DNA of 17,835 bases, from positions 1-17,835 of the forward strand of contig CANRMO010000025.1 in the NCBI GenBank assembly GCA_947631755.1, in the 5' to 3' direction. The notes beneath the pieces are model-generated. The model did no database searches, was not told where the DNA came from, and saw nothing but the letters and a program-made list of their open reading frames with translations. Origin of the DNA: an uncultured Lachnospiraceae bacterium. Lineage in GTDB: Bacteria > Bacillota > Clostridia > Lachnospirales > Lachnospiraceae. The translations under genes were made by a program, and so were the position numbers. Shown piece after piece: positions 1-7,854 of this stretch (positions are counted from its first letter, which is position 1; each line of letters opens with the position of its first letter).

Positions 1-797
1 ACTACGATCCGTATGTAGGGATTTTTAAATTTCGTCTTAAAGAACTTCCCCGCTGTGTGCAGTGCGATGCAAAACAGGGCACTCAGCCCGGCACAGCACA
101 GCGCAAGAAAAATTATTTTCAGACTGGGCACCAGATAAAACCCCGGTACATCCAGCACATGATATGTCTCTGGCCCGACCCCCATGCGGACAGCTACCTG
201 CGACGCCACCAATGAAGAAAATGCACAGGGAACCAGGGCTGTGTAAAACATCGCCCCCACATTTGCCATTTCAATGGCAAAGACAGCCGCTGCGACCGGC
301 GTCCCGAAAATAGCGGAAAACGCGGCGCTCATGCCGCACATAACGAGAACCCGGCAATCCTTTTCACTCAGGCGGAAAATCCGTCCCAGCGTATTGCCAA
401 GGCTCCCCCCTAGCTGCAGGGCCGCCCCCTCACGTCCGGCAGAGGCGCCGAAGAAATGTGTCACAAGTGTGGAGAAGATGATCAGCGGCGCCATCCTGGC
501 TGGCACATCGGTCTCCCCGTGGATTGCGGCGATCACATGGTTTGTTCCCCGGTCATTTCTATAATTACAGATACCGTACACAAATACGATCAGCAGGCCC
601 GCGAGTGGCAGCAGCAAGATCAGCCACGTGTGGGATGTCCGGAAATCTGTGGCGCACCGGAGTAAGTACGCAAAGGCCGCACCGATCCCGCCGATCACAA
701 CTCCCGCCACCGCCGAGATGATCCCCCAGCGGAGAAATGTCCGGAAATTCCGCAATATACGGATCAAATCCAACTTCACTATTTTCATCTGTCGCAT
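1..797 (-). CDS. ClC-family anion channel/antiporter, 3' end outside window
   Basis: Integral membrane protein of the ClC chloride channel / anion-proton antiporter family. The first 265 residues are visible; the frame runs off the left edge without a stop. The ATG at 797 follows an AGGGGCG ribosome site about 7 nt upstream. Family marks: the GREGAALQLGGSLG segment at residues 121-134, with Glu123 at the gating-glutamate position, and FGTPVAAAVFAIE near 164-176, like the FGTPxAGxxFAxE helix of ClC proteins. Hydrophobic spans lie near 24-46, 57-76, 103-118, 150-178, 185-203 and 225-247. The loop before the gate reads RGTNHVIAAIH (83-93) rather than the chloride-type GSGIP, so the central serine seems replaced. 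Fluoride-exporting CLC-F proteins also lack that serine, but substrate cannot be decided here. No regulator sits beside it; a promoter is visible upstream. Family call firm, substrate open. Confidence 0.9.
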   Translation of the reverse strand, partial: MRQMKIVKLDLIRILRNFRTFLRWGIISAVAGVVIGGIGAAFAYLLRCATDFRTSHTWLILLLPLAGLLIVFVYGICNYRNDRGTNHVIAAIHGETDVPARMAPLIIFSTLVTHFFGASAGREGAALQLGGSLGNTLGRIFRLSEKDCRVLVMCGMSAAFSAIFGTPVAAAVFAIEMANVGAMFYTALVPCAFSSLVASQVAVRMGVGPETYHVLDVPGFYLVPSLKIIFLALCCAGLSALFCIALHTAGKFFKTKFKNPYIRIV

Positions 798-850
798 ATT
801 AAAACGCCCCTTTTATTCCTGCATAGACATGCATCAATTTTCCATGTACA

Positions 851-856
851 AGTATA
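851..856 (-). promoter_or_regulatory. Extended -10 promoter element for the ClC gene
   Basis: On the minus strand TATACT is preceded by TG one base upstream (TGTTATACT), an extended -10, about 54 nt before the ClC start codon. No good -35 hexamer is found at 16-18 nt. The rest of the 798-952 gap shows no recognisable riboswitch fold, and no convincing terminator after the Big_2 gene. Confidence 0.4.
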
Positions 857-952
857 ACATGAACTGCCATAATATGCCATACAAAAATCCCTCTCATTCC
901 ACGCTTTATACCTCTATTTCAGAAACTGCGCGCAAATAAACCCGCCAGTCCG

Positions 953-1762
953 CTATTTCTCTATTACCGTCAGCCTGCACTCTTTCCTTGTGCCGTCTAC
1001 CTGGCAGGAAATAACAGTCAACCCTTTTTTGATCGCTGTAACCATCCCGCTGTCGTCAATAGAAGCGACGCTGGCTCTCCTCGACTTCCACTCCGGCGTG
1101 CGCCTGGATGAGACTCTGGCCCGCATCTGAAATGTCTCACCCGGCACCATCGTCAGAGACATCCGATTTAGCTCAACTTTCGGCTTTTTCACCTTCACTT
1201 TGCAAGTCTTTTTTGTCCCGTCCGCCCTGGCAGTGATGACAGCTGTTCCCACTTTTTGTGCGTAGATCCATCCGTCATCTTCCACTCTCACCACGCTGGA
1301 CTTAGAAGATTTCCATGTGACTTCCGAGTTATTTGATGTTGTTGCTTTCAACTGAAAGCGCATCTCATTTTCCATCGTCACAGTGTCCCGGTTCAATCTG
1401 ATCTCTGTTTTGCGCACAGTGACCCGGCAGCTCGCCTCACCGCCGCTCACCCTGGCTGTAATAAGGCAGGATCCTGCCTTTTTTGCAGTGACAAGGCCAT
1501 ATGTATTCACGGACGCAACGGAAGATTTGCTGCTCCTCCACTTAACCGTCCTGCCATTGCTGGCAATGCCGATCAGCCTCGTCGTATCCCCGATCTTTAA
1601 AGCCGCACGGTATTTTGATAAAATAACAACGGAAAATGCAGATGCCCGGCTCGCAGGCGTGTAAATGTATATCCCCAAGGCACTCAGTGCTGTCACAATT
1701 GCCAGTATGGCGGCAACTGTCCTATATACTGTATGATTTTGTCTGAATAAAAGAAATTTCAT
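953..1762 (-). CDS. Membrane-anchored protein with three Big_2 (bacterial Ig-like) repeats
   Basis: 269-residue protein. The start at 1762 is chosen because GGAGGGGATC lies just before it; an in-frame ATG 19 codons upstream has no ribosome site. A basic N-terminus (MKFLLFRQNH) and one hydrophobic helix at about residues 14-34 form an uncleaved anchor or signal peptide. The rest is three consecutive Big_2-like domains, about 43-118, 119-194 and 195-269. Each has the pattern of a conserved W-K/R-S-S-K-S-S-V-x-x-V strand (WRSSKSSVASV at 75-85, WKSSKSSVVRV at 150-160, WKSRRASVASI at 225-235), then a G-x-V/I-x-A-x-K-x-G turn and a terminal C-x-V/L-T/K-V strand. Such domains are common in clostridial surface proteins and mediate adhesion or act as spacers. 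There is no sortase motif, enzyme domain or choline-binding repeat, so it probably stays membrane-tethered. Specific role unknown. Confidence 0.88.
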   Translation of the reverse strand: MKFLLFRQNHTVYRTVAAILAIVTALSALGIYIYTPASRASAFSVVILSKYRAALKIGDTTRLIGIASNGRTVKWRSSKSSVASVNTYGLVTAKKAGSCLITARVSGGEASCRVTVRKTEIRLNRDTVTMENEMRFQLKATTSNNSEVTWKSSKSSVVRVEDDGWIYAQKVGTAVITARADGTKKTCKVKVKKPKVELNRMSLTMVPGETFQMRARVSSRRTPEWKSRRASVASIDDSGMVTAIKKGLTVISCQVDGTRKECRLTVIEK

Positions 1763-1876
1763 GAAGATCCCCTCCTCTATTTTCTGAGGAATGAGAGGGT
1801 GATTTATAATATAACACATGCAAAATAAAATTTCAAGAGAAAAATTAATCCTAATGCAATTTCAAAGGGCAACACG

Positions 1877-1902
1877 AAAAGCGCGGCCAAAACCGCGCTT
1901 TT
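1877..1902 (-). terminator. Intrinsic terminator after the two-gene unit 1925-3298
   Basis: Ten-bp perfect GC-rich inverted repeat (AAAAGCGCGG and its complement) with a six-base loop, ending in TTTT on the minus strand, 22 nt past the stop codon of the upstream gene. The flanking A and T runs are part of the stem, so it could work in both directions. Confidence 0.75.
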
Positions 1903-1924
1903 CACTAAAACATATGTTTTCTCT

Positions 1925-2488
1925 TCACTCCGCCGCTGCGGCCTCAATAGTAACATCCCCCGATTCCGGGAGCTCAATACTGAGTTCCTTCTCGCTGATC
2001 TCTTTTTTCAGATCGCGCTTTTTACCATCGTCGGGTTCCTCCTCTTCTTCCCAGAGAGAGTCGTATTCTTCCTCTTCCATCTCGTGCAGCATAGCCGCAT
2101 TTTTCGCCGCCTGATACATCTCCGAACTAAATTCCATAAGTTTTTTCTCATCGTAAGGGGGCACTTTTCCACCCTTGGAAATCCTTCGCGCCACCTCGAG
2201 TATTTTCGCGAGCTCATCCCCGTACTCCTTAGCTGCCTCTGCCTGCTGTTTCGTATTCTCCATATTGGCCAGGTTCGCAGCGTAATCCATAATCTGCCCC
2301 ATAGCGTTCCTGGCCTGCTCATACTGCTCTGTGACGCCCGACAGCTCAAGGATGACTCCCCGGGCCTCCTCCGTATCCCCCATACCACTCTGGATCAGAG
2401 TATCCCGTTTCTTGATCAGTTCTTTTTTCCTGTTCGAATATAGCTGTGACTGCACGTGATACTTGCTCCACGCATCGCCTATCTTCAT
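1925..2488 (-). CDS. Hypothetical helical protein, acidic C-terminus
   Basis: 187-residue soluble protein that I do not recognise. The start at 2488 (MKIGDAWSKYHV) is preferred over an ATG four codons earlier, because GAGG followed by six bases precedes it and the earlier ATG has no ribosome site. Predicted almost all helical: basic helix about 11-33 (RKKELIKKRD), long Q/A/E-rich helices about 40-103 with coiled-coil character, a loop KGGKVPPYDEKK (105-116), another helix 117-138, then a strongly acidic stretch EMEEEEYDSLWEEEEE (136-151). No cysteine, signal peptide or membrane span. It lies 48 nt after the 2537-3298 gene and precedes a terminator, so the two are probably co-transcribed and may work together. 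The composition suggests a binding or scaffold protein; this is inference only. Confidence 0.75.
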   Translation of the reverse strand: MKIGDAWSKYHVQSQLYSNRKKELIKKRDTLIQSGMGDTEEARGVILELSGVTEQYEQARNAMGQIMDYAANLANMENTKQQAEAAKEYGDELAKILEVARRISKGGKVPPYDEKKLMEFSSEMYQAAKNAAMLHEMEEEEYDSLWEEEEEPDDGKKRDLKKEISEKELSIELPESGDVTIEAAAAE

Positions 2489-2536
2489 AATAACCCTCAT
2501 TTCTGCGCTGCTTTAGCGCGCAAAACACACACTGGC

Positions 2537-3298
2537 CTATATCGAAAAATCAAAACTCTGCCCAACCTGCTTTTCCTCTTCTGTCTGCACAAGATCGCTC
2601 CTGCCCATAAACATAAAGTCATTGATCTTTCTCATCAATTCCTCAATGGAGTTGGCTGTTATAGTAACTGTATCCTCCTCCGGCTCGGTGGCTCTTTCCC
2701 TCTCCGCCCGGGACTCCTCCCGGCTTTTCTCCAGCCGTTCCTCTCTCTCTTTCTTTTCTGCTTTTTTCGCAGCTGCTTTCTTGTCCGCCTTTTTCTGAGC
2801 CGCTTTCTTTTCTATGCGCTCCCTCTGGGCCGCGCTGGATTTATCAAGCACCGCAAAAAATGAAGCCATGCCGTTATCCTTCACCTGCATGCCAAACCCT
2901 TTAATGTTGGCATTGGTTCTGGAGAGGCTCTGCGCCATCTTTGACAGCCCGCCGGATGCATTGGCAATGATCCCCTCATATTTCTTTCTGTAGGACTCAT
3001 CTTCTGCCATTTTCTCAATCTTCTCTTCGTCGATGAGAACTACCATCTTGCTGGCATTGGCGTACTTTCCGGCCTGCATCTGGGCAGCCGCTTTCTGATC
3101 CTCGCTGACAAGGATAAACTCCATGCCAGAATATTTGCGTTTCAACTCCTCATAATACTTCGCCGCTTTCTCGCTCAGCTGAGGATTCCCGATAGTCTTT
3201 CCGCTGACAGCAGTTTTCTTTTTCGTCTTGTCCACGTTATCGGCCGGCTGAGCCTGCGTCACCTGGGCAGCTTTCACTGCATCTGAAATAGCACTCAT
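2537..3298 (-). CDS. DUF6033-like protein with Lys/Ala/Glu-rich helix
   Basis: 253-residue cytoplasmic-looking protein with an excellent AGGAGGAAGAGATT ribosome site. By recollection it resembles the DUF6033 family of clostridia, whose function is unknown; I could not verify this. Architecture: flexible N-terminus 1-38; compact region about 42-152 with the segments KYYEELKRKYSGMEFILVS (47-65), MVVLIDEEKIEKMA (85-98) and KGFGMQVKDNGMASFFAVLD (133-152); a highly charged K/A/E/R helix 155-205, likely a single alpha-helix or coiled coil; then a short tail 210-253. There is no catalytic motif, signal peptide or membrane span. It is the first gene of a pair with the 187-residue helical protein and is separated from the sulfotransferase operon upstream by a hairpin region. 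The call rests on overall pattern, not on a diagnostic motif. Confidence 0.8.
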   Translation of the reverse strand: MSAISDAVKAAQVTQAQPADNVDKTKKKTAVSGKTIGNPQLSEKAAKYYEELKRKYSGMEFILVSEDQKAAAQMQAGKYANASKMVVLIDEEKIEKMAEDESYRKKYEGIIANASGGLSKMAQSLSRTNANIKGFGMQVKDNGMASFFAVLDKSSAAQRERIEKKAAQKKADKKAAAKKAEKKEREERLEKSREESRAERERATEPEEDTVTITANSIEELMRKINDFMFMGRSDLVQTEEEKQVGQSFDFSI

Positions 3299-3327
3299 AA
3301 TCTCTTCCTCCTTGATCAGACAATTCT

Positions 3328-3345
3328 GCCAAAATCCGTTTTGGC
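3328..3345 (-). other. Small hairpin in leader of the DUF6033-like gene
   Basis: GCCAAAA and TTTTGGC form a perfect 7-bp stem with a four-base loop, ending about 20 nt upstream of the ribosome site of the 2537-3298 gene. It could be a minor leader structure. It lacks a following T-run, so it is not called a terminator. Confidence 0.35.
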
Positions 3346-3352
3346 AAATATT

Positions 3353-3392
3353 AATGGCTTATATGTATATCGACACATATAAGCCATTTTTT
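3353..3392. terminator. Palindromic hairpin between assT1 and the DUF6033-like gene
   Basis: A 14-bp AT-rich perfect stem (AATGGCTTATATGT and its complement) with an eight-base loop. On the plus strand it is followed by six T; on the minus strand the downstream tract is only TTAATATTT. It starts 24 nt past the assT1 stop codon, so it is the best candidate for the end of the sulfation operon. The stem also contains TATA-rich words and may overlap a promoter for the next gene. Confidence 0.55.
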
Positions 3393-3415
3393 AACAGCGC
3401 TGTCACTGCTCTTTT

Positions 3416-5446
3416 TTATTTTTCGATCCATCTCCCGGTATTCAGCACCTCTCTGTGATGCTGCGGGGCATCCTCTACCTCCAGATAAATCTGGTATCGG
3501 CCGGAGGGGAGATTGTCAAACAAAACCGCGAGGAAATATTCATTTTTTGCAAATATGTCCATCGTCTGGTACGTATCTCCGAACCGGACGGCATAATTCC
3601 CGTGCTTCGCGGCAAAATAGACCGCCACTATCGTGTGGTCCACACCCCGCACATGCAGGATATCCTCCTGCCTCACAAGCATGATGGCAGGATCTTCCAC
3701 CCTTTTCCCTGGATCAAATGCCGGCGCATCCGCAATCTTCTCCGGCCGTCTCAGCTCTCCTACTACATAATCCCCGGAAACCTCAAGCGGCTTTACCAGT
3801 TCATCATAATCCGGGGCAAAATCATAGGCGCGGAAATATCCCGGCTTCACGCCAAATTCACTGACCATCTCCCCGGTCTCAAAATCGAACTCATACACAC
3901 CGCCTGCATTGCCCTCAACCGGTTCTGCATAAGAACCGGCCATCGCGTACACACGTCCCTCTTCCTTGCAGTAGATGCCGTTGGCGCGGATCCTCGTCTT
4001 TGGAAACCCAAAACGCCGGAAGAGGCTGACCGTCCTCTCTTTCTCATTTACTGTGTAAATGCTGACATAGCTCAGCGGATCGTTGTCAAAAGGAGCCGCT
4101 TTTCTTCGCTTCGCCCAGTGATTGTCAAATACAATGATATGTTTCGTGTCTGGATTTCCGTCAAAATCCTCATCCAGCTCAAAGGCGGCGTGCTGCTGGT
4201 ACACCCACGGCACATCTCCTACCGGTTTCAGAAGTTTGTCCGTCATTGTCGTCCCCGCCCAAAATTCTGGGTCTGACAGCATCCAGATGAGCTCTTTCGT
4301 CTCATAGTCCACCAGGCACACCGTGTGTATATTTCGGAGAGACAAAAGAATCGACTTATCTTTTTCATAATAGGCCGCCGAGTTTACATGAGCCCAGTCC
4401 ATCATATTCTGGTAGTGCTCATCAAACAGCTCCTCCATCGTAATACTCCAGACAATTTCCCCAGTCTCGCGGTCAATCTCGATCACCATATCCTCTGTGT
4501 GCTCCAACATGGTATTGCTGGCAGCCAGAATATTTCCGCCAGTCTTCTCCTCCACCGTGTGGTGCACCCCGTCTTTTGTCAGATAACACTTGAACACGCG
4601 TCCCAGATAATCCATGTCATAGGACTGGACACACTGCGGATTAGAATAGGAAGGTGTGCTGATCTCTTTTTCCATATAGAAAAAATGTCCATTTTCCAGA
4701 GGAAATATGCCGTAACCCCGGACGATCCTGCGCAGAAAGTAACGTATTTTCCCCTCCCGGTCAAAGGCGCAGGTCTTGATCCCCAAACCGCCTGAGATCA
4801 TAATATTTTTAAAGGCTGGATTCTCCGACACCTTCTTTACCTCGATCAGATCGCGGAGATCCTTTGGCAGTGGCTTTGTCTGAATCGGGATCGTGTGCTT
4901 CGCCGTCGCTTTCCCATTGTCATCCAAAAGCTCCAGGCGCACGACATTCTCCCTGTCCGGATACAGACCCAGGATCGGCACCCGGTGATACTTTGCGGCG
5001 GGAATCTCCGCCACATAATCCGTCTCCGGGATATCGCCTTTCACCGTCACGCGGACGCGGCACTCCTTTTCCGTCACAAAGAGAGCCAGTGCCGTCAACG
5101 GCGCCTCTCCAAAAGGATTGCGCACAACAAATATATTGGAAAACGTGTACTCGCCACTCCGCAGCAGATTTTCCAGGTATTTATCCCTTGTTATTGTTTT
5201 CAGGACATACATCTGCTCTGTACAGATATTGGAGCGGATGCCCTGAACACTCTTTCTCTGTAATTCAGATTCATATTTTTCAGCTCTCTTTGCGAGCCAG
5301 CCAACTCCACACAACCATACCGAACCGCCATCTCCCAGCCCAACTCTTTTCAATCGGCTTCCCAAACGGTTTTCCGAGACTTTCCTCATTTTGCGTTTTA
5401 CTCTCCGCATCTGTCTCTTCCAAACCGATGAAATCTTATTGGCCAT
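3416..5446 (-). CDS. Arylsulfotransferase (AssT)-family protein, paralogue 1
   Basis: 676-residue member of the bacterial aryl-sulfate sulfotransferase family, beta-propeller enzymes that move sulfonate between phenols through a sulfo-histidine. The start at 5446 follows GGAGG with an 8-nt spacer; the longer frame would overlap cysC. An N-terminal Ig-like region (about 105-195) precedes the propeller (about 210-600). Likely active-site residues: GVHH (His295/296), DWAH (His353), Arg371 and QQH (His419), plus DNHW (441-444). The 18-residue step from His353 to Arg371 matches the His356-Arg374 step of E. coli AssT as I recall it. No cleavable signal peptide is visible; the N-terminus is instead very basic (residues 10-22). 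Last gene of the cysD-cysN-cysC unit, 14 nt after cysC. Classical AssT is exported and PAPS-independent, so a cytosolic form beside PAPS genes is unusual. Donor and acceptor unknown. Confidence 0.88.
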   Translation of the reverse strand: MANKISSVWKRQMRRVKRKMRKVSENRLGSRLKRVGLGDGGSVWLCGVGWLAKRAEKYESELQRKSVQGIRSNICTEQMYVLKTITRDKYLENLLRSGEYTFSNIFVVRNPFGEAPLTALALFVTEKECRVRVTVKGDIPETDYVAEIPAAKYHRVPILGLYPDRENVVRLELLDDNGKATAKHTIPIQTKPLPKDLRDLIEVKKVSENPAFKNIMISGGLGIKTCAFDREGKIRYFLRRIVRGYGIFPLENGHFFYMEKEISTPSYSNPQCVQSYDMDYLGRVFKCYLTKDGVHHTVEEKTGGNILAASNTMLEHTEDMVIEIDRETGEIVWSITMEELFDEHYQNMMDWAHVNSAAYYEKDKSILLSLRNIHTVCLVDYETKELIWMLSDPEFWAGTTMTDKLLKPVGDVPWVYQQHAAFELDEDFDGNPDTKHIIVFDNHWAKRRKAAPFDNDPLSYVSIYTVNEKERTVSLFRRFGFPKTRIRANGIYCKEEGRVYAMAGSYAEPVEGNAGGVYEFDFETGEMVSEFGVKPGYFRAYDFAPDYDELVKPLEVSGDYVVGELRRPEKIADAPAFDPGKRVEDPAIMLVRQEDILHVRGVDHTIVAVYFAAKHGNYAVRFGDTYQTMDIFAKNEYFLAVLFDNLPSGRYQIYLEVEDAPQHHREVLNTGRWIEK

Positions 5447-5460
5447 TTTAGGAACCTCCG

Positions 5461-6045
5461 TCAACTTAAATATTTTTCGATCTCCCGGTATACGATTTCG
5501 GCACACTCTGCCGGCGAATGACAAATGGTGTCCAATATAATTTCCGGATTTACCGGCTCCTCGTAGGAGGAGTCCTTCCCTGTGAAATTCCGGATATTTT
5601 TTTTGTAGAGTCCCTTTGGATCCCTCTCCATACAGGTCTCAAAATCTGTACTCACATAAACTTCTATAAAATTATCCTCTCCTGCCCTTTTCCTTGCAAA
5701 CTCCCTCATTTTCCGAAACGGGGAGATAAACGAAACAAGAGTGATCATTCCGGCGTCCCGGAACAGTGCGGCAATCTCACTTATACGGCGGATATTTTCA
5801 TTCCGGTCCTCATCCGAAAAACCGAGATCGGAATTGATGCCGCAGCGGATGTTGTCCCCGTCCAGCAGATAAGCCGCACGGCCCTTGTCTGTCAGCATCT
5901 TCTCAACCTCAACTGCGATCGTGGATTTGCCGGAACCAGACAGCCCGGTAAACCAGACTACCAGCCCCCGCTGCCCCAGCACTCTCTGCCGGTCCTCTCC
6001 TGATACTTTATTGGGGTGCCATACAATATTACTATTTTTATTCAT
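5461..6045 (-). CDS. cysC: Adenylyl-sulfate (APS) kinase CysC
   Basis: 194-residue cytosolic kinase that phosphorylates APS with ATP to give PAPS, the sulfonate donor. All family motifs are intact: Walker A GLSGSGKST (34-42), DGDNIR (62-67), GFSDEDRNENIRR (75-87), FISPFR (106-111) around the serine of the family signature, DPKGLYKK (142-149) and NFTGKDSSYE (153-162). Normal length for a free-standing CysC. It lies 12 nt behind the cysN fusion and 14 nt before assT1, so it is translated from the same message; its ribosome site (AAAGG) is weaker than those of its neighbours. Since the kinase-like domain fused to CysN has lost its P-loop hydroxyl residue and other motifs, this gene should supply the kinase activity of the operon. 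Product is secure; the link to sulfation is inferred from context. Confidence 0.97.
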   Translation of the reverse strand: MNKNSNIVWHPNKVSGEDRQRVLGQRGLVVWFTGLSGSGKSTIAVEVEKMLTDKGRAAYLLDGDNIRCGINSDLGFSDEDRNENIRRISEIAALFRDAGMITLVSFISPFRKMREFARKRAGEDNFIEVYVSTDFETCMERDPKGLYKKNIRNFTGKDSSYEEPVNPEIILDTICHSPAECAEIVYREIEKYLS

Positions 6046-6057
6046 GAGAGCGCCTTT

Positions 6058-7845
6058 CTATGCCTTAAAAATAAAACCGTTTTCTTTCAGCATACCGATG
6101 ATCTTCTGAATGCTGCTCTCATATTCTTTCTCCGGAACCTGCATATCCGGCGAAATATCCGTTGTCAGCTCTTCGCCGACCCAGATCACCTCCAGCTCGC
6201 GCTCTACTACTGTCTTCATGATCTTATAATCCGACTGGGTAAGGCCTGTCGCCGTGACGACCAGGATCATGCCGGCATCCAGCATCAGATTCGCGACCTC
6301 ACCAAAGCGGCGGATCTGTTCTTTATGATCCGGTTCATCCACTCTCTTCGTGTCAGCACCGACGCCGTACAGGTAAGAGCCGATACCCATATAGTATACA
6401 TATCTGCCCCGGTTCATCAGCTCGCGCTCCAAAAGTTTGGCAAGTTTCTTCTTCCCCGTGCCATCGGGCCCCGTCAGCACAAGAAGATTCGGACGCTGGG
6501 CATAGTGCTCAATGCGGTCTTCCACTGATACGTCGCTGACTTCCCATTTATAATTGCGGAGCATCGTGCTCTCGCGGATCTGCTGCTCCTCATCCTCCAG
6601 GGCCGCCGTGATAATGCCTCCCCCCGCGATCTCATAATCATCGACAATGACAAAGCGGCTCGTACCCGCGATATCCTCGACCAGATCAAAGGCGATCGGC
6701 TTATCCGTGCGGAGAATACACTCCGCCACCTCATTTTTTCCAACGGAGTCCTTCGTCTCATTGGCAGACAGGTTTGAGGAATCAATGACCCCTTTTACCT
6801 GCTCCACTTCCATCTTTACTTTCTCTGCGCCGATCTTAAGAAAATAAACCTTTCCCGGGGCCAGCGGTTTCTTCCCAAGCCAGAATATGTTGGCGGAAAT
6901 CCTCGACGCCGTCTTCGGCTCTTTCTCCCCGGAAATACTCATCAGTTCGCCGCGGGTAATATAAATCTGCTCCACCATCGTAAAGCCGATCGCCATCCCC
7001 GGTTTTCCCTCTGTGATCGGGTCCGCGTTAAATACCTCTATATTTTTTACATGGCTTCTCTTGCCGGAAGGATAAAATACAACCTCCTGGCCCGCTTTGA
7101 TCTTTCCGGTCTCGATCGTCCCGGCTACAATGCGGCGGTCATCCCCATTGCGGGTAAATTTATACACATCCTGCACTGGCATGCGGAACGGCTGGTTCTC
7201 ATCCGGCTGCTCGCACTCAAAATGATCCAGAACTTCAAGGACATTCATCCCGTCATACCAGGGCATTTTATCGCTCTTTTTCACGATATTGTCACCCATA
7301 AATGAGCTGACCGGAAGTACAAATTTCGGCGTGATATTGATCCGTTTTAAAAATTCAAGATATTCCTCTTTTACGGTCTCATACACGCCCTGGTCATAGT
7401 CCACCAGATCCATTTTATTGATCACAACAGCGATCTGGCGGATTCCCAGCATGGAGAGCATATAAGCGTGGCGGCGCGAATTTTCCTGCACACCTTCTTT
7501 GGCGTCGATCATCAGCAGAGCCGCCTCAGCGCGCGAGGCGCCGGTGATCATATTTTTCAGAAATTCGATGTGCCCCGGCGCATCCAGAATGATATAATCC
7601 CTCTTCTCTGTCTTAAAAAAACATCTGGCCGTATCAATGGTGATCCCCTGTGACTGCTCGTCCTTCAGTGCATCGAGAAGAAACGCATACTCAAAGGGTT
7701 TGGAATTGCGGCGGCAGGTCTCTTTCACCTGCTCCAGTTTTCCCTCCGGCAAAGAACCAGTATCTGCCAGGAGGCGTCCCATCAGTGTACTCTTACCGTG
7801 GTCCACGTGGCCGACGATAACAATATTCATATCTTCCTTTTTCAT
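6058..7845 (-). CDS. cysN: Sulfate adenylyltransferase subunit 1 (CysN) with degenerate CysC-like C-terminal domain
   Basis: 595 residues. Residues 1-430 are the GTPase subunit of ATP sulfurylase, which couples GTP hydrolysis to APS formation by CysD. The translation-factor-like G domain is complete: GHVDHGKST (12-20), GITIDTA (67-73), DAPGH (88-92), NKMD (143-146). Beta-barrel domains follow to about 430. Residues 450-595 align with APS kinase, as in NodQ-type CysN/C fusions, but key motifs are broken: the P-loop reads GPDGTGKK (459-466) with Lys in place of Ser/Thr, DGDN is replaced by MGIGS, and FISP, DPKGLY and the FTG segment are missing. The helix QIRRFGEVANLMLDAGM keeps the family pattern. 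This tail is therefore probably inactive as a kinase. GGAGG-TAAAT precedes the ATG; the gap to cysD is 9 nt. Confidence 0.95.
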   Translation of the reverse strand: MKKEDMNIVIVGHVDHGKSTLMGRLLADTGSLPEGKLEQVKETCRRNSKPFEYAFLLDALKDEQSQGITIDTARCFFKTEKRDYIILDAPGHIEFLKNMITGASRAEAALLMIDAKEGVQENSRRHAYMLSMLGIRQIAVVINKMDLVDYDQGVYETVKEEYLEFLKRINITPKFVLPVSSFMGDNIVKKSDKMPWYDGMNVLEVLDHFECEQPDENQPFRMPVQDVYKFTRNGDDRRIVAGTIETGKIKAGQEVVFYPSGKRSHVKNIEVFNADPITEGKPGMAIGFTMVEQIYITRGELMSISGEKEPKTASRISANIFWLGKKPLAPGKVYFLKIGAEKVKMEVEQVKGVIDSSNLSANETKDSVGKNEVAECILRTDKPIAFDLVEDIAGTSRFVIVDDYEIAGGGIITAALEDEEQQIRESTMLRNYKWEVSDVSVEDRIEHYAQRPNLLVLTGPDGTGKKKLAKLLERELMNRGRYVYYMGIGSYLYGVGADTKRVDEPDHKEQIRRFGEVANLMLDAGMILVVTATGLTQSDYKIMKTVVERELEVIWVGEELTTDISPDMQVPEKEYESSIQKIIGMLKENGFIFKA

Positions 7846-7854
7846 ATTTACCTC

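Noticed and set aside
62..939. Overlapping plus-strand open frames
   Set aside because: They lie opposite the ClC gene, whose minus frame has clear family motifs and runs off the left edge; the plus frames have low-complexity translations and no ribosome sites.
798..952. Fluoride riboswitch upstream of the ClC gene
   Set aside because: No conserved pseudoknot segments of that riboswitch could be found in the leader.
2700..2830. DNA repeat or microsatellite
   Set aside because: The repetitive look comes from Lys/Ala/Glu codons of the charged helix in the DUF6033-like protein; not a separate DNA repeat.
3455..5451. Long plus-strand open frames of 273, 195 and 156 codons
   Set aside because: Antisense shadows of the AssT-family gene; no recognisable motifs, and the minus frame has catalytic residues and a good ribosome site.
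6058..6510. Second functional APS kinase
   Set aside because: The kinase-like tail of CysN lacks the P-loop Ser/Thr and most family motifs, so I list it as degenerate rather than active.
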